From positions 1-64,000 of the forward strand of contig JANTQF010000113.1 of assembly GCA_032988165.1 (NCBI GenBank): a stretch of 64,000 nt of DNA, read 5' to 3'. The notes under the pieces were generated by a model, which made no database searches, was not told the origin of the DNA, and saw nothing but the letters and a program-made list of their open reading frames with translations. Made by a program: the position numbers and the translations under genes. This DNA comes from Emmonsiellopsis sp. PD_33. Lineage: Eukaryota > Ascomycota > Eurotiomycetes > Onygenales > Ajellomycetaceae. Of the stretch, positions 24,250 to 34,700 are shown one piece after another (position 1 is the stretch's first letter; the number at the start of each line of letters is the position of its first letter).

Positions 24250-24854
24250 GATAAATAGATAAACTGTGTGATAATCATATAGGAAGATTTTTTGCCTATG
24301 TGCTTATATAGGCCAATAACTTCATCACTGAAGAGTATAAGATCATTAATACAAGAAAGATAGATGTTAATTCAGCAAAACAAACTAGAAAAGATACAAT
24401 ATAGAGAGAAATCACAGAAGACATTCTATCTAGTATGATATTCACAATAAGTATATATTCTAATTGTGAAGATACAGTCCTCATCCTGCATGACAGAGTG
24501 AGTGGTGATAGTGCTACCACTAATAAGGATGAGGTTTACAAGCCCAAGACAGATATTAATATACTCAGGACTGCCAGGGAGGCCAGGTTCAAGCTGGGGG
24601 CAACACTAGGTAATGTTAATAAAAAAGAAAGAGCTATCAGTAGAGTTATAGTTAATAAGGAGGACCCCTTCACACTGGAAGAAGATATCCTCTTCATAGA
24701 AAAGTTTATTATAATTCTAAATGATAATATAGGCAGGCAACTCCTTCTAGATAATAACATCAGAAATGTCATAGAAAAGAATCATATTAGTAATAGCATC
24801 AAGCTTCTAGTTCTTATTAGTAGGGCTGCTAAAAAGACAGGAGACTACTATTAA
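24250..24854 (+). pseudogene. Unknown protein, long open C-terminal frame
   Basis: From ATG 24435 the frame is open for 139 codons to TAA, rare in this block. Upstream in the same frame it can be followed back to about 24,250 with only RIP-type stops. The composition is charged and helical (RTAREARFKLGATLGNVNKK, KEDPFTLEEDILFIEKFI). No domain is recognised. It lies convergent to the Helitron helicase end at about 24,975, so it is either a passenger of that Helitron or a neighbouring element. Confidence 0.35.
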
Positions 24855-24974
24855 GATTGTGATAGAGTAGAATGTCTGGGAATTACTTATCATGATAAAG
24901 AAGTGGAAGTAAAAAGAATCAAAACTTTAAGGTAGAAGGTGAAATTCAAAAGACTAAGTACAAATAGAAAGCTC

Positions 24975-26485
24975 AAAAAATCTGCAGAACTTCTAAATAC
25001 ACAACATTATTAATAAATCCCTGGGTGTTATTTTTATTTATAAGGATTGAGACTCATTCACAATTTATAGCACATAAAAGAGTAATATAGAGCTGATCAT
25101 GAGAAAACACTGGACTTCAGAGATCTATTCTAATATAGTCTAGTGACTACCCCTGTACCTTATTAATTATTATTGTAAAGGCAGGACAGATAGAGAACTG
25201 AAGTCTATGAATGATTCATATAAAATACTCATCCCCACTTGATAGCTTTATTTAATAAAGTAGATAAGTCTTACCACTAAACTTTCTATCATCAATTTAC
25301 ACTTTAAGACATCATGGAGACTGTGCAAGTAGAATAAGATAAGATTCATTGCATAGCTTATAGTTTAGGTTTAAATTTCATATCAGCATGATTAGCATCC
25401 CATATTTCAAGCAGAGTACTCTAAAAGAAATTAAAGAGTAATTTATAATTCATATAAGTTTATTAGTAACCTTATGATGCTCAACATCATTATTCTTATA
25501 GATATCAACTGAAAGAGCCTCAATTTCAGTACCTGAGAGTTAGTTAAGAAGGTAGTCATTTAGCTGTAGAATAACCTCATTAGTTGCAGATAGAATAGCT
25601 CAGCCCTGAAAGTACTTACTTTATCAGAAGGATTCTGATATGTTCAGAAAAACATGGTTAATGAAAATATTCACATTAGGAGTGCAGTGAAGCATCTCAG
25701 AGATTAGAATACAACTATAATGTGCAGGGTTATAAGATATTTGAGATAATTATAAGCTAAATACTTGATTATTTAGGGAAGTGAGAGAAAGTCATATATT
25801 CAAGTAGAGATGAAGAATGATTAGCTTGGCCTAGAACTAGTAATTTTGCATGCATGCATTAATTGAATTCTAGTATTTACCCCAGATGATAATAGATAGA
25901 GTTTGCTGGAAGTCTCCATCAAACATAGCTGAAATCTCACTAAAGACACTGTCTGAATCAAGTCAGATATCACAGAGGGTCTAGTTAATAGCATTAAAGA
26001 TAAGGTAGTAAGTTATAAGGGTTTTATCTCACACAATGAGGAAAGTCTTACAAAGAAGATGAGTAAGGTTACTATCTTAGGAAATATTACATGTTAAGTT
26101 TGGGCAGATATCAAGTGAGATTTAAAGCTACTTATATGCAGTATAGCCTCCAATCAGGAGCTGCACAGAAATCCCAGTGCTGGCAATATAGAGGACAATT
26201 TTACCCCTAAAATAGAGTTGATTATATAGAGTATTGTATAGAAAAGTTTTCCTAATACCACCTGAATCATTAAGAAAGAAGTAAGTATTACTTAGCTTAT
26301 CAGAAAGTTTAGAGAGAATTATTTCATAAGTATGATACTAATCTGAGTTTAGTAGAGCCTTCTATTCATTAGTAGTCTTTACAAGTATGTTAGTATTATA
26401 GTCTTATTCTTAGTAGATGAGGGAGTTATCACTAGCTTCAGACTCTTACTAATAGTGAGGAGGAGATAAACCTAATACAACTATC
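24975..26485 (-). pseudogene. Helitron PIF1-type helicase domain
   Basis: SF1B (PIF1-like) helicase on the minus strand. Walker A is recognisable as FLNDSGGIRKTFLY (about 26,242-26,275; the expected GTGKT is damaged). It is followed by the GKIVLYIASTGISVQLL segment, the HLLCKTF stretch where the DEA(P/S)M box is lost, a GDFQQTLS motif, and near the end RLQFSICPAFTIIINKVQGQSL-like sequence (motif V/VI region, interrupted by stops). It would unwind DNA during rolling-circle transposition. The frame ends near 24,975. Stops are RIP-type. Confidence 0.7.
26481..26485. repeat. Target-site duplication of A1 (left copy)
   Basis: CTATC immediately before the A1 terminus TGTAAT; an identical CTATC follows the other terminus at 32049-32053. 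Confidence 0.9.
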
Positions 26486-26739
26486 TGTAATGGGTGCGCT
26501 CTGATAAGCAGATTGTGTGAGCTATATGCTAGAATCAAGATTGTAATCACTAGAGAAAGGAAGGAAAAAGGGAAAGGAATTGCAAGATCATGCAATATAA
26601 ACAGAAGGGAATTACATGAGGTTGGAGCAGATAAACATTCATATGAAGGCTCAGTCAGAGGTGTCTAATTGGGCAGTCAGAGATTGGGTAAAGTTCAGGC
26701 AAGCTATGGATATAGGGTATAAGGGCATAGCCCTTCACA
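26486..26739 (-). repeat. A1 3' LTR
   Basis: 254 bp. It differs from the 5' LTR by transitions only; many sites are TG in one and CA in the other. It retains a CpG in GCGC at 26496-26499. Confidence 0.95.
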
Positions 26740-26754
26740 TTATCCCCCCCTATT
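26740..26754 (-). other. A1 polypurine tract
   Basis: On the minus strand AAATAGGGGGGGATAA abuts the 3' LTR. It is a G7 run, the expected plus-strand primer, and is conserved in A3 at 48,836-48,849. Confidence 0.85.
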
Positions 26755-26788
26755 TGGATTCAGAGGGCAGGCAGGAGATGTCAGAAAA

Positions 26789-29700
26789 TCAGATGTGAGG
26801 CAGTGCAGGTGGAGTCTCATCAGGCAGGTGCAGCCCTTTGTAATGGGTGAGTGCAGTGGTGTCCTACAGGGTAGAGGTTAGTTCCCATGAAGGGGCCTCA
26901 TATCTGAGCCACTTTACTAGGTACTGGAATCCTCATCTACAGCAGCAGCAGTTGAGGATGGCTTCAATCTCATATTCTACCTCATTATCTTCCCTAATAA
27001 TGCCAGGTGGATGCCAGTCAGTGATCTCTTGCAAGGGGAATGGGTCAGTGGAGGCCTTGCAGAGCAGGTTCATGTGAAACATGTTGTAGATCCTGGGTGG
27101 CATGTCAAGGTGGTAGTTATAATTTCTCAGGACTTCAATGACAGTGTACTTGGCATATCAATAATCAAGTGTGCAAGACAGGCAATTAATTGTGATGTTT
27201 CAGAGGTCCAGCTAGACCTTATTACTCACCTCATAGTATTCAGTGGGATTTCAGTGGGCATTTGTGTGGTTCTATTGGTCCTGCTGAGCACTGACCATGA
27301 AGGATTCAGCCCACTTGTGGGCTTGCTGGAGTTTCAAGATGATGGTGTCTGCAATTTGGATTGAACTGTAGGGTAAAGTGGAAGATTCAGGCAATTTGGT
27401 GAGATCAAGAACTTCAAGGTTGTAACCATATGAGAGGAAAAACAGGCTGACATCAGTGCTGACAGTATTACAGCTATTAATTACAAGTTTAGCATGCAGG
27501 AGGAGTTCATTCCAGTCATCCTGAGTATATGAACAGAACTTTTGGAGGTAGTTCTTAGTTATCTGAATCATATGTTCAGTGCTGCTGTCAGTTTTGGGGT
27601 AGTAGGCAGTTGAGAGGTGTTAGGAGATCTTGAGGAGCTGGCAGATTCAGGTCCAGACAGCTCTGACAAACTGGGTTTCATGGTCCAAAATAATTGTACA
27701 GGGCAGACCATGCTGGTAATAAAACAGACTTCAGAGGAAGGCTTTAGCCACTGTGGGCACATCCATCTTCACACAGGGTTCAAGGATAACACCTTTATTA
27801 AGGCAGTTAACAATGACAAGAATATTCTTACAGTCATTACTCATGGAGAGGTCTACTATGAAATCAATGACAACATTGCATCAGATACATTCAGGGATCA
27901 GAAGAGATTTGAGCAGACCTTGATAGTAGTCCCATTAAGTGATGATAGATTAGTAGATGTTGCAATTCCAGATGAACTATTAGATGCTCTAAGACATGTC
28001 AGGCTAGTAGAAATCTTGGGATAAAATTTGGTAGAGTGCTTTGTGACCTGGATGGCTGGTCATCAGAGAATCATGAGTTTCTTGTATGATTTAGATGCAT
28101 AATAGTTCTGAATCAGGAACTCACTGCCTCCCCTAGAAGTGTAGTTAGGAGTCAGGGTCTACAGAGTATTCAGCAATGTCAACATGAGCTTGGAGTTCAG
28201 GCAGAAAACAGCAAGCTTTATCTCAGATGATCTAAGTCATCATCTGAAGGTATTCATTAGAGGTAGCAGCAGTGTCCCAAAGTCCCTAGAGTGGGGATAA
28301 GGCAGTTGTGATTGGCAGGGCAATGGGTAAGGCATGTATTACTCCATGTGGTGTTGCTTTGGATTCTTTGAGGATCTATGGATCTAGTAGTCTCTATTCA
28401 CAATTTGCTCAGTAGGTGTTGGAGTCTTCAGAAGGCATATTCTATTCACATTGGAAGAGGGTATTAGCTATGAAGTTCTCTGTGCCAGGGCAATAATGAA
28501 TCATAAAATGAAAGTAGCTGAGGAATTCAGCCCAGTGCATCTGATATTCAGAGAGTTTATAGGTTATTATGAAATATCAGAGGTTCTTATGATCTATGAT
28601 GATTTTAAAGTCTTTCATACTGCAGAGTTCAGAGTCTCATTCCTCTAGACATCAGATGATGGCAAGGAGTTTCTTGTCATAAATCTTATAGTTAGCTTCA
28701 GCAGGGCTGAGCTTCTTGAATATAAATGCACAGAGTTGCAGGACACCTTCATCATCTCATTGCATGAGAGTGCTATTTGTAATGTAACTGGAGGAGTCTA
28801 TTTCAACCACTATCAGGTAGTCAGGGTCAAATGCAATGAGCATCAGGGTAGAGATGAACATCTTCTTAAGGCATGTAAATGCCTTGTCTGCTTCTTTAGA
28901 TCACTGGAACTGTTAGTCTTTGTGTGTGAGATCAGTCAGTGATCAGATAATGTCAGAGAAGTCTCAAATGAAGTGTCAGTAGAAATTTGTGAATTCTAGG
29001 AAGCCTCACATATCTTTTACAGTCATAGAGGCCTCCCATTTGAGGATAGTAGCAATCTTCTTAGGGTCCATACAGACTCCCTTCCTCACCTCTATGATGA
29101 AGCTGAGGTAGATCATCTCTTGAACTTCAAAGGTGGATTTATTGATATTAATTGAGAGATCATGTTTGTAGAGACAGGTGAGGACTTTTTAGACATACTC
29201 TTGATGCTATTTGTGAGATCCATCAGTAAAGATGAGGATGTCATCAAGATAGGCAGAGGCAAATTCATCTAAATAGTCTTATAGGGCCCAGTTGATGTAC
29301 TTCTGGAAGGTGCTCAGGGCATTCATGAGGCTGAAGGGGGTGACTGTCCATTCAAACAGACTATATCTCATGTGAAAGGTAGTTAGCCATTCATCTCCTT
29401 CTGCAATTCAGATCTTATAAAATACAGAGATGATGTCAAGCTTCATGAACCACTTAGCTCATCTGATTTGTTTGAGAGTCTCATTGATTAACAGTAGCAG
29501 ATAACAGTCTTTTCTTGTGAGTCAGTTGAGGCTGTGGTAATCTACACAGAATCAGAGGCCTCCACCAGGCTTCTTGGCAAAAAGAATAGGTGCACTGGCA
29601 GGCAAATTGCTAACTTAGATGAAACCTTTGTCAAGAAGGTCATTGAGGATCTTGCAGAGCACAAGCAGTTCATCATGTGACATGTTGTATAGAGGTCCCC

Positions 29701-30466
29701 AGGGCAGCTGGGGATCTTTACTATCTATCTTTTCAAGTTCAATGTGATGGTCATGCACACTGCAGAACAGCAGGAGCTTCTCAGTGGCTTTATGATCAAA
29801 AACATCAAGGAATTCATGGTAGTATGAGGGAAGGACTATTACAGGGTCAGTCTTCAGCTTTTTAGAGAGTCAGGAGAGAGCTTTCTCTATGTCAGACATG
29901 CTGACAGTAAAGATATCAACAGGAGATTGGGACTTGAGCTTCCAATTATAACATCAGAGGAGTTTAAAGGCATTGGCAGAGATCTGACAAAGGTCAGCAA
30001 TCTTATGGACATCCTTTTCAGACACACAGACATCTCCAGGGAACACAATGTACTGGTTGCATGCATTGATGAGGGCTTGATGTTCAGATAACCAAGATAG
30101 GCCTAACATGAAGTTATATGGGAGATTCTCAATTTTATATGCATAAGTATTCTCTCAGAGGAATCTGCTGACATCAACATCAAGCTTCACCATGTTTCAT
30201 ATGAAGCTGCCAGTGTCACTGCTGATGCCTTCAATCTTTTGAGGGACAATCAGAATACACAGGAGATTATAACAGTTGACCATGCAAGGGTGAATTATTG
30301 CATAGTAACAGCAGCTGCTGTCTACCATAGCATTCATATTAAAAGAATGATTAACTACAGTAGGTACAAGGATTATCAGAACTGTCATTTTCTTCTCAAA
30401 GATTTTCCTATCTAACTTCAGGAGCTTCCACTTATGATTTTGTATGGAAGCTAGTCTTTTCCCAAG
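26789..30466 (-). pseudogene. A1 pol (protease-RT-RNase H-integrase-chromodomain)
   Basis: Minus strand, in the -1 frame relative to gag. The protease active-site region reads AMVDSS (expected DSG; Gly lost). RT has an intact YLDD box (29,240-29,251) in ASAYLDDILIFTD. RNase H follows, then the integrase core with a YYPKT.GST region near 27,600. A chromodomain (EIEAIL...YLVKWLKYEA-type) lies at about 26,870-26,985. The frame ends TGA 26789-26791, conserved in all three copies. The protein would copy element RNA, insert the cDNA and, through the chromodomain, target heterochromatin. Numerous RIP-type stops make it non-functional. Confidence 0.85.
30451..30463 (-). promoter_or_regulatory. Predicted -1 ribosomal frameshift site, gag to pol
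   Basis: Gag-frame codons read TTG GGA AAA GAC TAG. GGGAAAA (30463-30457) is a canonical X XXY YYZ slippery heptamer in the right phase, one codon before the gag stop. The pol frame, one base back, is open through this point. In A2 and A3 a G to A change turns it into GAGAAAA. Confidence 0.6.
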
Positions 30467-31497
30467 TCTGATTTGGCATCTTCAAAGTCCTCCTCTTCCT
30501 TGGGCTTAGTCTGCACATTTGTGGATTGTACAGGTAGTTTCAGGGGAACATGGGTGCCATGGCAGTTAGCAGCTCTGTGCCCAGGTTTATCACAATTAAT
30601 GCAAACACCTTAGGTGTAGTAGTTAGTGACAGCAGCAGTAGTTATATTGGGGATACAGAAACCATTCACACAAGCTGTCAGCTCCCAGTTCATAGCATTT
30701 GAATCATGGGGCTGAGTTGCTCTGGGGAAGGCTGCTTTAGGGGTAGTAGGAACATTACTATGAATTCAGCTCTGAATGGCCTTGACCTCAGATAGGTTGT
30801 TCTCTATACTGCAGAGCTTCATGCAATATTTAAGGTATATGGGAGGTTCAATGAAGGCAACAGTCTGCTGCAGAAGCTCAAACTTGATGGCCTTCTTGAG
30901 CAGGGCTTTCTTGACAGTGTCATCTCATAACTGGCTGCTGACTTCTAAGATCTTCTGATTGAATCTCAGGAGAAAGATGGTGAGTAGATTGATCTTCTGG
31001 TAAATACTGTGCAGCCAGGTCAGGGCCTTCTGAGCCACTGAAGGGTCAGAGAAAAGAATGTCAAGCTGATTGAGGATGACATTAGGGGTCATAGGAATGA
31101 GCTTGACATTGGCCTTCATCTAAGGGTGGAATTAGGTGATGGTGGTGCCAGAGAGTTAGGTGTAAATGTATCAGGCCTGGTCAGTGAGAGATCTGATTGT
31201 AAGGCCATCCAAAGCAATTTTGGCCTCCACACTGAGGTGCCAGGCAGGGTATTCAGAGACTTGTTTGCCCATGAATTTCTCAAGGGTGGTGAGCCTCTCC
31301 TTCAGGCATTTTAGGAAGTCATCAAAAGGAGTGGTCAGGTAAGTAGGGGTCAGAGCAGGAACTGAAGTTGGTGTGAGCATGCAATTTTATTTGATGATGA
31401 GGTCAATCTTGTTTGCAAGCTGCTGAATGAAGTTTTGAAATTCAGCATTAGGGCTCTGAGAAGAGATGCTGTCTTTGTGCAGAGGGTCTATATTCAT
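30451..31497 (-). pseudogene. A1 gag
   Basis: From ATG 31497 (position conserved in A3 at 44,092) to TAG 30451, about 349 codons. It forms the capsid of the virus-like particle. Hydrophilic N-terminus, then LEKFMGKQVSEYPAWHLS, LFSDPSVAQKALTWLH and the RFNQKILE region. The CCHC zinc knuckle is intact (CINCDKPGHRAANC, about 30,562-30,605). The TAG stop is at the same place in all three copies, so it is likely genuine. Several internal stops are RIP-type. In A2 and A3 the same gene is more damaged. Confidence 0.8.
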
Positions 31498-31781
31498 GAT
31501 GGATTCAAAAGATTATTTGGATTCAGAGAGTTTGGAGAATTCAGAAAGTTTGAAGGATTTGGAAAGTTCAGAGGAAAATCTCATGAGATATTAATACAGA
31601 CCATCAGGGCTTTAGGGCCTTTTGCTGATATGTCATCCAGCAGAGCTGAGCTGGGCAAGTTGTATTTTGAATTTCAGAAGAGTTTACTATACACATAAAT
31701 TGCATTTGGAGGAATCTGCTATACATGTGAGTCATGTTTGGAAGGTAAATATAATGAGGATCTCTGAGAAGAGATCAAGTG

Positions 31782-31794
31782 AGTGATTACAAAA
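31782..31794 (-). other. A1 primer-binding position, self-priming type
   Basis: Directly after the 5' LTR the minus strand reads TTTTGTAATCACT. TTGTAATCACT is the exact complement of AGTGATTACAA inside the same LTR (31,860-31,850), 11 of 11 bases. Tf1/sushi-group chromoviruses prime first-strand synthesis from the 5' end of their own RNA in this way. Confidence 0.6.
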
Positions 31795-32048
31795 TGTAAC
31801 AGGCATGCTCTGATAAGTAGATTGTGCAAGCTATATGCTAGAATCAAGATTGTAATCACTAGAGAAAGGAAGGAAAAAGAGAAAGGAATCATGAGATCAT
31901 GTGATATAAATAGAAGGGAATTACACAAGGTCAGAGTAGATAAACATTCATATGAAGGCCCAGTCAGAGGCATCCAATCAGGCAGTTGGAGATCAGGTGA
32001 AGTTCAGGCAAGCTACAGATATAGGGTATAAGGGTGTAGCCCTTCACA
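31795..32048 (-). repeat. A1 5' LTR
   Basis: 254 bp, TG...CA, followed on the right by the CTATC duplication (32049-32053). Contains AGTGATTACAA, the predicted RNA start. Confidence 0.95.
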
Positions 32049-32053
32049 CTATC
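32049..32053. repeat. Target-site duplication of A1 (right copy)
   Basis: CTATC, identical to 26481-26485. Confidence 0.9.
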
Positions 32054-34700
32054 TGATCTGATTTAAGGCCCTCCTCCAGAAGACCTTTTTAGAGAAGATA
32101 GAGATTATAATTCTTCCCCACCTCAATAAGATCTTAAGTTTCAGGGTAGAGTAATCATTGGACATCAATGACATAGACAAGATCATCTATAAGTTCTATA
32201 GCATAAAAACCCTAGATATTTATAGTATCAGTAAAATCCATTAATATTAGAGCTAAGATGAACATACATTATAAAGCAGCCCCAGTCTTCAGAATAGCAG
32301 CCTCTTTAAAGGCATACTCCTATTTATTATCACATTTAATTATGCCCCATACATAGCAGGCTTTCTGGAAAGTTGATTGTTAAGTACCATTAAAGATTAG
32401 AAGGTCATCAAAACCTTTAGAGTTAGAAACAACAGTAAGTAAACATCACAGGTAGTAGACATTACTATGAAAAGGTAATAGAGAATACATCCAGCTAATT
32501 TATATATTAATTAATTTAATAGTCCTAGTAGACTATTTACCTTTCTTCTAGGTATAGAAGCAGGATACATTCTAATATAGAAGTTTCTCCTCAGAGCATT
32601 GTTAGTTAAGCTTGAAGAAATCAAGTAGCTAAGAGATCTGACTGTCAAGTATATATAGAGCCTCCTCCTTCAAGCTGTTAGAGTCATATATCATCTGATG
32701 CTGATTAGACAGATGAATGATGAGGCCTATATTTAATGGGAAATGATTCTGAATACTGAACCCTAGACCTCATTAGCAGGCTTCAGTAGCATTAAGATAG
32801 CAGCTAGATATATACTCTAAAACCTCATTAATACCACAGTCAAAGCTGATAGTTGCACAGTCAGAGCCCTTAGTAATATACTTATAGATATACTTAATAG
32901 AAGTAATATTCAGATAGGTCTTAACATTGATATAAGCCTGATATTTTTAGTAGAGATAGGGGTTATAGGGCATAATCCACTTATAATCAACATTTAAGTC
33001 CTTAATGGCCCCAGCCAGTTAATATGTAAAACAGTGGCCATTAGATAGGTAATAATACTTAGGATAACAGCCATGGTGCAGCACTGTATTATCACAGAAG
33101 TCCTTTAGAAAGCATTTAGTATAAATAATATAGTCATTAACAGACTTCTCACAGTAGGGGGCCTTAAGGTTGAAAGCAGCATAGAGATAATGTAGAAGCT
33201 ACTTGATGATAACATCATATAGAATTTAACTATCTAAACTATTAAGATTAGGAATCTCAGCTAAAATAATCCTATTAATTACATCAGAAGAGCTGAAGTC
33301 TTCATCAATTCAGTATAAATTATAGGAATAAGGTAGACCTCATTTCTAGTACTTAATAGTCTGAATATGAGTAAGGTAACAGCCTAAGGCACTCTCATAG
33401 ATCTCCTTAAGAAGCATGCTATTCTTCATGTAGAAAACCCAGACTACTAAATTAGGGTAATTAGTTTAACATTGCATTGGAATATCATCATCATCACAGA
33501 GAAGCTCAGTAGAGATCTCCTTCCAGTCAGGATTAGCAGTAAAGATGATGAAGAGGATAGATTTTTAGAAATAGTAGATAAAAGCCATGGAACCCTGATA
33601 GGCATTCCACTGATAGCAGATAGAGCCTATAAACCTTGCAGGTAGAATAGAACAGTTAGTGTTACTTAAATCAACTATCTTCTAGTATAATTAGAGCTGA
33701 GAGGGGCTATATCTATTTGCCCTCAATGTACTCTATTAATAGTACACATACTCTAAATAGCTGTTATCCACTGAAACCCATAGGTTAATAGCTCATTACT
33801 GGAAGAGAGTACCCTCACAATGAGCAAAATTGAAGGAATTAGCATAGGTATAGAGAACATAATGGGAGAACTAAGCAATGGAGATAAACTTATTATAGCA
33901 AATAAAATCTGAGAAAAGTCAGTTAAATAGCATATTAAAACATCAGAAGGAATTAAGCCTACTACTATTTATTAAGCTCTGGAGCTGTAGACCTTGCAAG
34001 AAACCTATACTACTATAAGAATAGAAAAAAGTGTAGGTAAAAGGGAAGTAAAGTAAATAAAAGAAATGAATAAAGAATATTCTTTAATGATTAAAGTCTA
34101 AAACCTCAGTAGTTACAGTAGCACCTCCAGAAAACTCCCCTAGAATAGAAGCTGAAGATCAGAAAGAAGCATCCTTCAAATATAAATATATATTGTAGAA
34201 GCTACTTTCACTATAATCATCTGAAAAGTCAGGTAAGAAAGTAACTATCTCTTCAGTAGAAGTAGGAAGGTTATAATAGTACTTAGCAGCTCAATTAGTA
34301 ATAAGCTTTAATGAAGGAGTAAGTTGTAGATGGGAAATATTAGTGTTACTAAGAAGAAGATTATAGACTCAGAGTAAGACTGAAATATAGGAATTATAAA
34401 GCCTTATATACTCATTTAGATGTGTAGTTAAAAATTGCTATAAGTTCTAATTATTATGGCTGTGGTGATGGCCTAAGGCCTTTACAGGGTTCAGAAAGTA
34501 TAACTAAGTAAAGGCAGAGTAGGTAGTAGAATCTGGCTGTAAAGAACCTATCATATAATAAATAGAACTCTAAATCTGAATGATATACATACACTCATAC
34601 TCATAGAAATGATAGAGTAATTTAAAGCTAATAGAGGTATGATTGAGATAACTTGAGATTAAAATGTTGCATAGAATAAGATTGTATTTCTATGGTTCCT
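32049..34700 (-). pseudogene. Helitron Rep (HUH) and N-terminal domains
   Basis: The minus strand reads MAFIYYF...LFIIFTANPDWKEI, then YLTHIQTIKY...GLPYSY (33,320-33,338). In that last motif the HUH histidine pair of the Rep nuclease is expected (H-x-H), but both have become Tyr. Next come CFLKDFCDNTVLHH, VPYNPYL-like sequence, and KYIYKYITKGSD (about 32,870-32,905), the region of the catalytic tyrosines. Order and spacing match fungal Helitron Rep proteins, which nick and rejoin single-stranded DNA. The frame continues into the helicase half after A1 is removed. The start codon is not located; coding is weak beyond 34.5 kb. Confidence 0.7.

Larger units (their letters stand above)
26486..32048 (-). 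mobile_element. LTR retrotransposon A1 (Ty3/gypsy chromovirus, family A)
   Basis: 5,563 bp, minus strand, with 254-bp LTRs at both ends, TG...CA termini and a perfect 5-bp CTATC target duplication. Internally: self-priming-type primer site, gag with zinc knuckle, -1 frameshift, pol (protease, RT, RNase H, integrase, chromodomain) and a polypurine tract. It is the least damaged of three copies; all are the same length. Inserted in the Helitron. Confidence 0.95.
24975..34700 (-). mobile_element. Helitron (Rep-helicase), interrupted by LTR element A1
   Basis: Minus-strand rolling-circle element: the Rep half at 34,700-32,049 and the helicase half at 26,485-24,975, separated by A1. Deleting A1 and one CTATC copy makes the protein frame continuous across the junction. 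Terminal TC and CTRR/hairpin ends were not identified, so the limits are those of recognisable coding sequence. Confidence 0.7.

Noticed and set aside
26616..28024. Plus-strand open frames across A1 (for example 26847-27364, 27617-28024)
   Set aside because: They are antisense shadows of A1 integrase and chromodomain, which read clearly on the minus strand.
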